This document shows, piece after piece, positions 6,582-14,241 of a stretch of DNA of 24,167 bases. The position numbers were made by a program, and so were the translations under genes. Every line of letters begins with the position of its first letter. The first letter of the stretch is position 1. The notes under the pieces are model-generated. The model saw only the letters and a list, made by a program, of their open reading frames with translations. It was not told the DNA's origin and ran no database searches. This DNA comes from DASVEE01 sp036399695 (GTDB lineage: Bacteria; Acidobacteriota; Thermoanaerobaculia; Gp7-AA8). The stretch covers positions 1 through 24,167 of the forward strand of contig DASWMP010000027.1 of NCBI GenBank assembly GCA_036399695.1, read 5' to 3'.

Positions 6582-7541
6582 TCGTCTCCCCGTGACCATC
6601 CCGGTCACGATCCCAAACCAGTACACCGCGTGGTGCATCGCGAAGGCCACGGGGATCACCGGCCACCAGCGTACAGGCAGCCGCGTCGCCGGCACGCCCA
6701 ACAGCAACGTGAGCGCCGCGTACGGCAACGCCACAAATGGCGCAAACAACAACCCGATCGCTCCCGCCACGAGAAACGCCTGGATCTTCGGATTGCGGCG
6801 GTGCGTCGCGGAACCCTGCACCATCAGCTTCCCGGTCTTCACCCGGTAGCGCCAGCGCTGCCGCAGATACGGGCCGGGGAACGCCCTCCGGCGATGGAAG
6901 ACGCGCACCGCGTCGTGGTACACCACTTTGCCACGCGCCATCAGCTCTTCGAGCAGGCGCGTGTCCTCGCCGATATAGCCGATGGCTTCGTCGAAGCCGG
7001 TGAACGCGTCCCGCCGCACGAACAGGTTCACGAGCGCCACATCGCTCGCCTGCCGCAGCTCGAACGTGCCGCGGCGGTTCTCGTGCGCGGCGACGCCGCT
7101 GCCGATGTAGCGCGTCGCCAGGAGCGTGTCGGAGATCAATTCGGGGATGCTGGAGCCGGGCGGCGCGGGGTCCGGACCGCCGAGCGCGAGCACGTCCGGA
7201 TGCGCGTCGAGGTAGGCCACGGCGTTGGCCAGCCAGGAGGGATCGGCGACGGCGTCGTCGTCGATGAAAGCCAGAATCTCCCCACGTGACGCGGAAACTC
7301 CTCGATTTCTTCGAGTTGCGGGATTACGATTCGGCTCGACAACGTTCAGTACGCCGGTTTCAGGGAGGGGCAGACGCTCCGCCGAGACCACGATCAGCTC
7401 AAACGGAAACGGCGCAGCCTGAGCCACTACCGAGGCGATGGCCCGTTCGGCATCCCCTCCCAACCGTTCGACAGGCATGATCACCGACGCTTTGGGCGCC
7501 GGGATTGAGGATTGAGAATTGAGGATTGAGGAACGCTGCAC
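6579..7541 (-). CDS. Glycosyltransferase family 2 with C-terminal membrane segments
   Basis: About 320 aa with a GT-A fold. KASVIMPVERLGGDAERAI is the first strand and helix of family 2, AFIDDDAVADPSWL holds the metal-binding DxD-type motif, and GEDTRLLEEL is the ED acceptor-side motif. The C-terminal third contains two hydrophobic stretches (about residues 250-280 and 290-315), so it is likely membrane-anchored and may build surface polysaccharide. The only plausible start that keeps the first beta strand is GTG at 7541, preceded by GGAG; both lie in the loop of a perfect inverted repeat. The next ATG (7478) would remove the nucleotide-binding strand. Residues about 4-13 (S-S-I-L-N-S-Q-S-S-I) are therefore translated repeat. 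The protein ends R-R-stop in the 9-nt array. Confidence 0.88.
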   Translation of the reverse strand: MQRSSILNSQSSIPAPKASVIMPVERLGGDAERAIASVVAQAAPFPFELIVVSAERLPLPETGVLNVVEPNRNPATRRNRGVSASRGEILAFIDDDAVADPSWLANAVAYLDAHPDVLALGGPDPAPPGSSIPELISDTLLATRYIGSGVAAHENRRGTFELRQASDVALVNLFVRRDAFTGFDEAIGYIGEDTRLLEELMARGKVVYHDAVRVFHRRRAFPGPYLRQRWRYRVKTGKLMVQGSATHRRNPKIQAFLVAGAIGLLFAPFVALPYAALTLLLGVPATRLPVRWWPVIPVAFAMHHAVYWFGIVTGMVTGRR

Positions 7542-7580
7542 GCCGCTCCATTCTCAATCCTCAATTCTCAATCCTCAATC
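7503..7580. repeat. Perfect 28-bp inverted repeat made of GATTGAG 7-mers
   Basis: The left arm (7503-7530) is GATTGAG, GATTGAG, AATTGAG, GATTGAG. The right arm (7553-7580) is its exact reverse complement, including the single variant unit at the mirrored position. The 22-base loop (7531-7552) holds GGAG and the GTG start of the minus-strand glycosyltransferase. The plus-strand glycosyltransferase starts 21 bases beyond the right arm. Confidence 0.95.
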
Positions 7581-7601
7581 CATTTCTCCCAAAAGGGACC
7601 T

Positions 7602-9044
7602 ATGAAACTCATTGTCCAGATCCCCGCCTTCAATGAAGAGGCGACGATCGCGCAGACCCTGCGCGACATTCCGAAGAAGATCGACGGTATCACCTCGATC
7701 GAGACTCTCGTCATCGACGACGGCAGCAGCGACCGGACGGCCGACGCGGCCCGCAAGGCGGGTGCTCACCACATCCTCCAGCTCCGGACGCACCGCGGCC
7801 TCTCCTCGGCATTCGTCGCCGGCATCGACGCCGCCCTCCGCCTCGGCGCCGACATCATCGTCAACACCGACGCCGACAACCAGTACACCGGCGCCGACAT
7901 CGCCAAGCTCGTGGCCCCGATCGTCAAAGGGACGGCCGAGGTGGTCATCGGCGACCGCGAAGTGGCGAAGTCGCCGCACATGTCCGGCGTCAAGCGGCTG
8001 CTGCAGCGCCTCGGCAGTTGGACCGTCGGACTCGCGTCCGGCGTCGATGTGGCCGACGTCACGAGTGGCTTCCGCGCCTTCTCGCGCGACGCCGCGATGC
8101 AGATCAACGTCTTCAACCCCTTCACCTACACGCTCGAGACCGTCATCCAGGCGGGCAACCGCAATCTCGGCGTGCAGAGCGTGGCCATCCGCACCAACGC
8201 GCCGACGCGCCCCTCCCGCCTCTACAAAGGGGTAGGCACGTACCTGCGCAAATCGGTGGCCACGATCTTCCGGATCTACACGCTCTACCGTCCGCTGAAG
8301 ACCTTCTTCGCTCTCGGCTCGGTGCTGATGATCGCCGGCGTGGCTCTCGGCGCCCGCTTCCTCTGGTACTACCTGCAGGGAGATCGCGGCGGTCACATCC
8401 AGTCGCTCATCCTCGCGGCGGTCTTCCTCATCACCGGCTTCCACACCTGGCTGATCGCGCTGCTGGCGGATCTCATCGCCGTCAATCGCCGCCTGAGCGA
8501 GGAACTGCTGATCCGGGTGAAGAAGCTCGAATCCCCCGAGGCGGAGAAGAAGCCGCGCCGCGAACGGGAGTACCGCGAACGGGAGCGCGACCGCGAGCGT
8601 CCGGCACAGCCCCAGCCGCAGCCGCAACCCCGCCGCTCCGAACTGCCGCCGAAGGTGGCCAAGCCCGCCGCCGCAACGCCCGCTCCCGCTCCCGCGGCGG
8701 CCGCGCCGACGCAGTGGGTCTGGCTGCTCGACGAGGACAAGCTCGAGAACCGCGGCAACGAGCCGCGCAACGAACAGCGGGCCGAACAACGCAACGAACA
8801 GCGCCCGAAGCCGCAGGCCAAACCAGCCACGCCCCCTCCCCCGCCGCCGATCTCCGAGCTCGACTTCGATGAAGACGACGAGCCCGAAACCGACACGCCC
8901 GAACCGGCCGGCGACCCCACGACCGGCGGCAGCACCAGCCGCCGTCGGCGTCGCCGTCGCGGAGGCGTGCGCCAGCACGCCGACCTGCCCGGCAACCGCG
9001 GCAAGCATCTGGCCGGCGGTGGTGAGGGAGAGCGCGGCGAGTAG
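7602..9044 (+). CDS. Polyprenol-phosphate-type GT2 glycosyltransferase with long disordered tail
   Basis: A 480-aa protein. Residues 1-235 are a GT2 catalytic domain of the dolichol/undecaprenyl-phosphate sugar transferase kind: IVQIPAFNEEATIAQTL, VIDDGSSDRT (DD at 39-40) and NTDADNQYTGADI (DxD near 90-92). Two membrane helices follow at about 236-260 and 265-295. The remaining 170 residues are unusual: a highly charged RERERDRER run, PQ-rich repeats, Ala-Pro stretches, the isolated aromatic TQWVWLLDEDK segment, an acidic DFDEDDEPETD stretch and an Arg8 run. It probably charges a polyprenyl phosphate with a sugar at the inner membrane. It is divergent from the neighbouring GT2 gene and shares its intergenic inverted repeat. 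AAAAGGG precedes the ATG. The tail's role is unknown. Confidence 0.9.
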   Translation: MKLIVQIPAFNEEATIAQTLRDIPKKIDGITSIETLVIDDGSSDRTADAARKAGAHHILQLRTHRGLSSAFVAGIDAALRLGADIIVNTDADNQYTGADIAKLVAPIVKGTAEVVIGDREVAKSPHMSGVKRLLQRLGSWTVGLASGVDVADVTSGFRAFSRDAAMQINVFNPFTYTLETVIQAGNRNLGVQSVAIRTNAPTRPSRLYKGVGTYLRKSVATIFRIYTLYRPLKTFFALGSVLMIAGVALGARFLWYYLQGDRGGHIQSLILAAVFLITGFHTWLIALLADLIAVNRRLSEELLIRVKKLESPEAEKKPRREREYRERERDRERPAQPQPQPQPRRSELPPKVAKPAAATPAPAPAAAAPTQWVWLLDEDKLENRGNEPRNEQRAEQRNEQRPKPQAKPATPPPPPPISELDFDEDDEPETDTPEPAGDPTTGGSTSRRRRRRRGGVRQHADLPGNRGKHLAGGGEGERGE

Positions 9045-9058
9045 CCCACCCGGGAATC

Positions 9059-9091
9059 TCGGAGCGCGGTGACTGCGCCACCGCACTCCGA
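9059..9091. terminator. Candidate two-way terminator hairpin (CGGAGTGCGGTG family)
   Basis: TCGGAGCGCGGTG (9059-9071) pairs with CACCGCACTCCGA (9079-9091) with one G-T mismatch around a 7-base loop. It sits between two convergent genes, 14 bases after one stop and 9 before the other. A related half-site lies at 19945-19958. It has no long T-run, so terminator function is inferred from position only. Confidence 0.55.
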
Positions 9092-9099
9092 ATCTTTCC

Positions 9100-9492
9100 C
9101 TACGGCTGCGGCCTGTTCACGATCTCCGGGTCGATCATCACCGCCGTCACCGGATGAGCCACCTGCACTCGGGTAGGCGTGCCGTCGGCGCCGGCGACCC
9201 AGAGCACGTACGTATAGTTCTGGGCCGCGTCGTCGAGCGGCGTCTGGCCGTAGGCCACATACGCGCGGCGATCGTCGTTCGGATCCGTCAGCGCCGTCTG
9301 CGGGCTCGGCTGCGTACCGGGCCAGATGTCGTAGCCCTCTTTCTGCTCGAACTGCACCGACGGCCCGCCGTCCGGCGCCGGGGCCCACCGCAGGCCCGGT
9401 TCGAGCATCCACATGATCCACTGGTCATCACGCCACAAGGCCGCGATCGGCGGATCGACTTCCGTCAGTGACAGCACACGTACATGTTGCAT
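9100..9492 (-). CDS. Hypothetical protein coupled to a Ser/Thr kinase
   Basis: A 130-aa soluble protein with no recognised domain. It is rich in Trp, Asp and Pro (LWRDDQWIMWMLEPGLRW near the start, YVAYGQTPLDDAAQNYTYVLW in the middle) and ends IDPEIVNRPQP. The composition suggests a beta-rich fold. It begins two bases after the stop of the kinase gene, with AAGGAG placed seven bases before the ATG, so it is almost certainly made from the same transcript. It might be a kinase substrate or accessory factor; nothing in the sequence proves this. Confidence 0.75.
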   Translation of the reverse strand: MQHVRVLSLTEVDPPIAALWRDDQWIMWMLEPGLRWAPAPDGGPSVQFEQKEGYDIWPGTQPSPQTALTDPNDDRRAYVAYGQTPLDDAAQNYTYVLWVAGADGTPTRVQVAHPVTAVMIDPEIVNRPQP

Positions 9493-9494
9493 AG

Positions 9495-11909
9495 CTAGCT
9501 CTCCTTTTCACGAATGGCCTGAAGGTAATCAGCAGCTTGATATCCGGCACCGCTGAGCTGCTGCATCGCCCGTTCGGCCGTCTTTTTTTCATCAAGACGG
9601 ACGAGCGTGCGAATCCAGACACTCAGAAAATCAGGATCTTCAGTTTTGCGCACCACCGGCTCCAGCACGTTCTTCGCGCTGGTCCAGGCTGCGCGTGCCG
9701 CGGCGGCATTGCCGCTGGCCGCGTGCGCTTCACCGAGGAGGAGCTGGCTCTCCGCCAGAAAGCGCGCTGAGGAGGGATCGTCCTTCGCCATAGGCGCCAG
9801 CACCGCGGCGGCCTGCCTGGCCATCCTGATGGCCGCGCCCGCATCGCCCGCCTCCAGCAGCGCACGCGCGTGGTACGCCCGCACGACCGCGAGATCGCGC
9901 TGCCAGATGGTCCGGGTCTGATCGCGCGCGATCAGCGGCTCGATCAGCGACTCGGCCGTACGGAACTCCTGCAGCGCCTCGCGCGCACGGCCCTCTCCGC
10001 GTAAGAGATTGCCGAGGCGCATCCTCACGATCGCCAGATCGCGCTGCCACTCCACGTTCTGCCGGTCGTGCACGCGCAGCGCTTCGTCCAGCGCGAGCTC
10101 CTGCAGGCGCACGCGATGAGCTTCGGACGTCTCGCCGAGCGCTTCCAGCACCGAGGCCAGATAGGCGTGGCTGTTGGCGAAACGCTCCTTCCAGTAAGCG
10201 TTCTCCGGAGACGCGCGCACGACTTTCTGCCAGATCGCGAATTCCTGCTCGAACTGCGCGCGTGCCGCACGAAGGTTCCCCATCCGCTGCTGCACGAAGC
10301 CGATCTTGTTCAGCGTCGTCGCCAGGTCCGCCTGCTTCTCCACGTTGCCGGGCTTCGCCGCGAGGTGGGCGGTTTTGATCGCATGCGTCGTCTCGTGATG
10401 CGGCAGCGCCTTGCGCAGCTCTCCCTGCAGCTCCAGGATGCTGGCCACGGAGCTGTGCGCGTAGGCCAGCTCGAGCTGGTACTCGGAGTTGCCTGGAAAC
10501 GCCTTCGTCAGCCCATCGGTGGCGCCGAGGTACCGCTCCATGTGCCCGAGCGCGCGGGGCAGATCTCCCTGCAAACGCAGCACGTTGCCGATCCAGAAAT
10601 GCGACGTGCCGACGGTGAGCTGTGCATCGGCATCGCGCGCATTGCGGGCCAGCCCGATCTGCGCGAGCTGCAGCGACTTGTCGAACGCCTTCAGCGCCTC
10701 CGGCAGGTTCCCCTGCCCGATGCGCACCTCGCCGAGTTGCGACAGCGCCTTGCTGTTGCGGAGGATCTCGCTCACTGAAAGCTGCTCCGGATCGAGCGAG
10801 GAGATGTGGGCCAGCGCGCGTGTGGAGACGTCGTCGAGGATGTCGAGCCGTCCGACCGGTTCGAGCTTCTTCCGGAGGTCGCCGACCATGAAGTTGATCA
10901 GGTCCTCCGCCTGGACGCGCCGCCGCTCCGCCTCCGCCCGCGCCTGACGCAGATCGACGGTGTAGCGCCACGTGCCGATCGTGATGAGCGCGACGACGGC
11001 GGCGACCGCCGCCCGCTGCACGAAACGCCGCGCCTTGCCGCTGATGTGCGTGAGGCGGGCGACGACGTCGACGGCCGTGGGCCGGTCCGACGGCGCCACC
11101 GCCTTGAGGCGCGTGATGAGCTGGGCCACGTCGCGGTCGCGGCGCGGGAGCGAGACCGGGAGCGATTCGCCGCGCGCCGCCTTGAGCATGATCTCCCGGC
11201 CCGTCACCCCCGCGGGGTACGGCTCCTTACCGGTGAACAGCACCTGCATCAGCAGACCGAAGGAATACATGTCGCTGGCCGGCGTCAACGTCTCGCCGCG
11301 CGCCTGTTCGGGGCTCATGTAGAGCGGCGTGCCCATGGCCACACCGTGTGCCGTGGCGACGGCGGTGCGGATCGTGTCCCCGAAGCCGTCCGCGGTATCC
11401 GTCGTCACGGCAGGCAGGCGTTGCGTCGTGGCGGCGGCGAGCCAGCGGGCCAGGCCGAAGTCCAGCACCTTCACCTCGCCCGCGTCCGTGAGCATCACGT
11501 TCTCAGGTTTGAGGTCGCGATGGAGGATACCCGCGCGGTGAGCCATCACCAGAACGCTGGCGACGGCGGCGGCGATCCGGATCTTCTCGGCGCGCGTAAG
11601 GCCGGCGAGCAGCGCCTCCTGCAGCGTCTTCCCCTCGATGTATTCGAGGACGAGCAGGTCGACGTCGCCTGTCTCCAGATAATCGTGGATGCGGCAGATG
11701 TTCGGGTGATCGAGCTTCGAAAGGGCCCGCGCCTCCCGCAACAGCCGCTCGCGTGCTTCGGCGTCGGGCCGCTGCTCCGCGTGCAGGACCTTCAGTGCGA
11801 CGCGGCGCTGCAGCGTCTCGTCGAAACCCGCATAGACGTCCCCCATCCCGCCCTGTCCGACGAGATCGACGACACGAATGTGCCCGAAGCGTCTTCCGAC
11901 CAGCTCCAT
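9495..11909 (-). CDS. Membrane Ser/Thr protein kinase with C-terminal TPR region
   Basis: An 804-aa Hanks-type kinase. The glycine loop GQGGMGDVY begins near residue 18, the ATP-binding lysine is K40 in RRVALKVL, the catalytic loop is HRDLKPENVML (D132), DFG is at 150-152, and the activation segment ends GTPLYMSPEQ. A single membrane helix (about 299-317, RAAVAAVVALITIGTW) separates it from roughly 480 residues of helical repeats. Their pattern (for example LSQLGEVRIGQGNLPEALKA and ALGHMERYL) is TPR, so the outer part likely binds a protein or ligand and signals inward. This architecture is common in Acidobacteriota and Planctomycetota. ATG at 11909 was chosen because the kinase fold begins directly after it and AGGGA lies seven bases upstream. 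The following 130-aa gene is two bases away. Confidence 0.93.
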   Translation of the reverse strand: MELVGRRFGHIRVVDLVGQGGMGDVYAGFDETLQRRVALKVLHAEQRPDAEARERLLREARALSKLDHPNICRIHDYLETGDVDLLVLEYIEGKTLQEALLAGLTRAEKIRIAAAVASVLVMAHRAGILHRDLKPENVMLTDAGEVKVLDFGLARWLAAATTQRLPAVTTDTADGFGDTIRTAVATAHGVAMGTPLYMSPEQARGETLTPASDMYSFGLLMQVLFTGKEPYPAGVTGREIMLKAARGESLPVSLPRRDRDVAQLITRLKAVAPSDRPTAVDVVARLTHISGKARRFVQRAAVAAVVALITIGTWRYTVDLRQARAEAERRRVQAEDLINFMVGDLRKKLEPVGRLDILDDVSTRALAHISSLDPEQLSVSEILRNSKALSQLGEVRIGQGNLPEALKAFDKSLQLAQIGLARNARDADAQLTVGTSHFWIGNVLRLQGDLPRALGHMERYLGATDGLTKAFPGNSEYQLELAYAHSSVASILELQGELRKALPHHETTHAIKTAHLAAKPGNVEKQADLATTLNKIGFVQQRMGNLRAARAQFEQEFAIWQKVVRASPENAYWKERFANSHAYLASVLEALGETSEAHRVRLQELALDEALRVHDRQNVEWQRDLAIVRMRLGNLLRGEGRAREALQEFRTAESLIEPLIARDQTRTIWQRDLAVVRAYHARALLEAGDAGAAIRMARQAAAVLAPMAKDDPSSARFLAESQLLLGEAHAASGNAAAARAAWTSAKNVLEPVVRKTEDPDFLSVWIRTLVRLDEKKTAERAMQQLSGAGYQAADYLQAIREKES

Positions 11910-11942
11910 AGAGAATCCCTGATGTAAGTGTGACCCGAAAGG

Positions 11943-11948
11943 ATTGTA
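11943..11948 (-). promoter_or_regulatory. Possible -10 element for the kinase gene
   Basis: Read on the minus strand this is TACAAT, one base from the TATAAT consensus, about 34 bases before the kinase start codon. A convincing -35 box at 17 bp is not visible, so this is a weak candidate. Confidence 0.25.
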
Positions 11949-11986
11949 TCGGAGTGAACGCCGATCCGCGCCGCCGGATGACCTCC

Positions 11987-12173
11987 GGTGTCGCACGAGA
12001 CACCTCAGGTGGTCGTGCGAGACACCTCGAGCGTCCGACTGGAATCCTCGTGCGTCCGACTGCAATCCTCGAGCGTCCGACCGGAATCCTCGTGCGTCCG
12101 ACCGGAATCCTCGTGCGTCCGACTGGAATCCTCGAGCGTCCGACTGGAATCCTCGTGCGCCGCGCGCGACACC
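11987..12173. repeat. 21-nt tandem array (six units) bracketed by short inverted ends
   Basis: Six contiguous 21-nt units of the form GWGCGTCCGAYTGSAATCCTC occupy 12029-12154; the units differ only at a few positions. Related GACACCTC-containing units flank them on both sides, and GGTGTCGC (11987-11994) and GCGACACC (12166-12173) form inverted ends. Because 21 is a multiple of three, most reading frames stay open, but the resulting ORFs are artefacts. The array lies just upstream of the kinase promoter region and has no unique spacers, so it is not a CRISPR. Confidence 0.9.
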
Positions 12174-12209
12174 TCCGGTTCCGGATGATCGACAGCGAGC
12201 GGCGCTTTT

Positions 12210-12282
12210 GATGTAGGACAGACACTCTTGTCTGTCCCGCGCACCAGGAGAGCCCGACAGACAGGAGTGTCTGTCCTACATC
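12210..12282. repeat. 27-bp inverted repeat, GACAGACA palindrome family
   Basis: The arms 12210-12236 and 12256-12282 are reverse complements with one mismatch and enclose a 19-base loop. Each arm contains an inner palindrome of the type GGACAGACA-CTCC-TGTCTGTCC. The element ends three bases before the stop of the hydrolase gene. The same family occurs at 19994-20059. Between 11910 and 12284 only this element, the 21-nt array and a possible promoter were seen. Confidence 0.92.
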
Positions 12283-12284
12283 GT

Positions 12285-13085
12285 TTACGCGTACGCGGCG
12301 ACAAAGTGCGTGCTCAACTCGGCCGCCAGCGAGAGTTGAAACGGCACGTGCACGAGCGGATGGATGGCGTTGTAGGTGTGGCTGGCGTTGCGGATGATCG
12401 CCACGGAGGCGTCCGGGACGCCGGTGACGATGCGGTGGGCTTCTTCGACCGGGACGCTCTCGTCACGCTCGCCATGGACGACGAGCAGCGGGACCCGCAG
12501 GCGTGAGGCGGCGGCGATGATGTTCAGCCGCTCGGCGTTCGTGTCGTAGTCATCGATGATCGCGGTGGACATCCGCATCATCTGTTTCGTGCGGGCGTTC
12601 TCGACGTCCATGTGGCCGTCGGCGCGCCAGCGCTGCTTGGTCGCCTCATCCCAGCGGTCGGCGTTCGAGATCGCGCTCCAGGTGATGACCCCTTCGAGGT
12701 GCGGCACCTCGTCGGCGGCCAGGAGGGCCACGCCGCCGCCGCGGGAGTGGCCGAGGAGGAACGTCGAGAGCGTGGGGAAGCGGCCCTGCGCGTGACGGAC
12801 GACGCGCAGCAGATCGGCGACCTGCTTCGAGTAGGTATCGCCTTCGAAGAGATCGAGACGTTCGAAGGATTCCGGGTTCTCGCCGATGCCCGACCGCGAC
12901 ATGTTGAAGCGGCAGACGGCGAAGCCGGCACTGCAAAGACGTTCGGAGAGCCAGGGAAAAAAGCCCCAGTCCTTGAAGCCTTTCCAGCCATGCACGAGGA
13001 CCACGAGCGCCCGCGGCGAGCCCGCGATGTCGAAATCGCCGCGGATCGGCAGCCCTTCGTCGGAGTCGATCGTGAATTGCGTCAC
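12285..13085 (-). CDS. Alpha/beta hydrolase (S33/dienelactone-hydrolase-like)
   Basis: A 266-aa alpha/beta hydrolase. VVLVHGWKGFKDW carries the oxyanion HG motif, LLGHSRGGGVALL the nucleophile Ser114, LLVVHGERDESVP the acid Asp208 and IRNASHTYNAIHP the His236, so the catalytic triad is complete. There is no signal peptide, so it is likely a cytoplasmic esterase or peptidase-type enzyme of unknown substrate. The GTG start overlaps the ychF stop by one base (TAGTG), which suggests coupled translation. There is no obvious functional link with YchF. Confidence 0.88.
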   Translation of the reverse strand: MTQFTIDSDEGLPIRGDFDIAGSPRALVVLVHGWKGFKDWGFFPWLSERLCSAGFAVCRFNMSRSGIGENPESFERLDLFEGDTYSKQVADLLRVVRHAQGRFPTLSTFLLGHSRGGGVALLAADEVPHLEGVITWSAISNADRWDEATKQRWRADGHMDVENARTKQMMRMSTAIIDDYDTNAERLNIIAAASRLRVPLLVVHGERDESVPVEEAHRIVTGVPDASVAIIRNASHTYNAIHPLVHVPFQLSLAAELSTHFVAAYA

Positions 13086-14179
13086 TAGACGTTGAATCGG
13101 AAGAGGATCACGTCGCCATCCTGCACTTCGTATTCCTTTCCTTCGCTCCGCATCTTACCGGCCGCGCGGGCAGCCTGTTCGTTCCCGCACGAGAGGTAAT
13201 CGTTGAAAGCTATGGTCTCGGCGCGGATGAAGCCCCGCTCGAAATCGCTGTGAATTTTCCCTGCTGCCTGCGGCGCTTTCGCCCCGCGCTCGATCGTCCA
13301 CGCCCGCGCCTCTTTCGGTCCGACCGTGAAGAACGTTTCCAGATCCAGCAGTTTGTATGCCGCCCGGATCAGCACGTTCAGTCCCGGCTCTTCGAGCCCC
13401 ATCTCCCGGAGGAAATCGGCGCGCTCTTCTTCCGGCAACTGCACGATCTGCGATTCGAGCTCGCCGCAGATCACGACGATCTCCCCGCCTTTGGCCGTGG
13501 CGGCGGCGCGCACTTTCGACAGCAGCGGCGTCTCCTGGCCCAGGTCGTTCTCGGCGACGTTGGCCACGTACAGGACCGGCTTGAGGGTGATCGTGTTGAC
13601 CTCGCGGAGCGCTTCGACGTCTTCCGGCGTCAGCCCGGCGGCGCGGAGAGGGATGCCCTTCTCGACGGCAGCAATGGCCTTCTGCAGCGCTTCGCCCTGG
13701 GCCACGTACTCCTTCTGCCCGACGCGGGCCAGACGGCCGACGCGGTCCCAGCGCTTCTGGAGCGCGTCGAGATCGGCCAGCAGCAGCTCGGTCTCGATGA
13801 CTTCGATGTCGCGCTCCGGATCGACGCTGCCTTCGACGTGGACGACGTTCGGGTCCTCGAAGCAGCGGACGACGTGCAGGATGGCGTCCGTCTCGCGGAT
13901 GTTCGCCAGGAACTGGTTGCCCAGCCCTTCTCCCTTGCTGGCGCCGCGTACCAGGCCGGCGATGTCGACGACCTTCAGGTCGGTGAAGATGGTCTGCTTG
14001 CTCTGTGCGAGCGTGGCGAGTTTCTGCAGACGCGGATCGACGACCGGCACGATGCCGACGTTCGGTTCAATGGTGCAGAAAGGATAGTTGGCGCTCTGCG
14101 CTCCGGCGGCCGTGAGCGCGTTGAAGATCGTCGATTTCCCGACGTTGGGAAGGCCGACGATACCGACCGAAAGACCCAT
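13085..14179 (-). CDS. ychF: Redox-regulated ATPase YchF (OLA1 family)
   Basis: A 364-aa protein of normal family length. The P-loop GLPNVGKSTIF spans residues 9-19, followed by NYPFCTIEPNVGIVPV (switch I) and DIAGLVRGASKGEGLGNQFL (G3 and switch II). YVANVAEND supplies the NxxE motif that replaces NKxD and gives the family its ATP preference. The C-terminal TGS-type domain is present (TFFTVGPKEARAW, GFIRAETIAFNDY). YchF binds ribosomes and acts in translation and stress control. The start is a clear ATG with an intergenic repeat region upstream. Confidence 0.97.
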   Translation of the reverse strand: MGLSVGIVGLPNVGKSTIFNALTAAGAQSANYPFCTIEPNVGIVPVVDPRLQKLATLAQSKQTIFTDLKVVDIAGLVRGASKGEGLGNQFLANIRETDAILHVVRCFEDPNVVHVEGSVDPERDIEVIETELLLADLDALQKRWDRVGRLARVGQKEYVAQGEALQKAIAAVEKGIPLRAAGLTPEDVEALREVNTITLKPVLYVANVAENDLGQETPLLSKVRAAATAKGGEIVVICGELESQIVQLPEEERADFLREMGLEEPGLNVLIRAAYKLLDLETFFTVGPKEARAWTIERGAKAPQAAGKIHSDFERGFIRAETIAFNDYLSCGNEQAARAAGKMRSEGKEYEVQDGDVILFRFNV

Positions 14180-14241
14180 GCGTAGATGTACTCCTGACTC
14201 GTAACTGCGCCGGGGTCAACGGAATGTTCACCGGAGCGATT

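Noticed and set aside
12029..12154. The 21-nt array as a CRISPR.
   Set aside because: Units are directly adjacent with no variable spacers and no cas genes are present.
11930..12304. Open frames on both strands with 7-residue repeats over the 21-nt array.
   Set aside because: A 21-nt period keeps any frame open. The frames disagree with each other and have no start signals.
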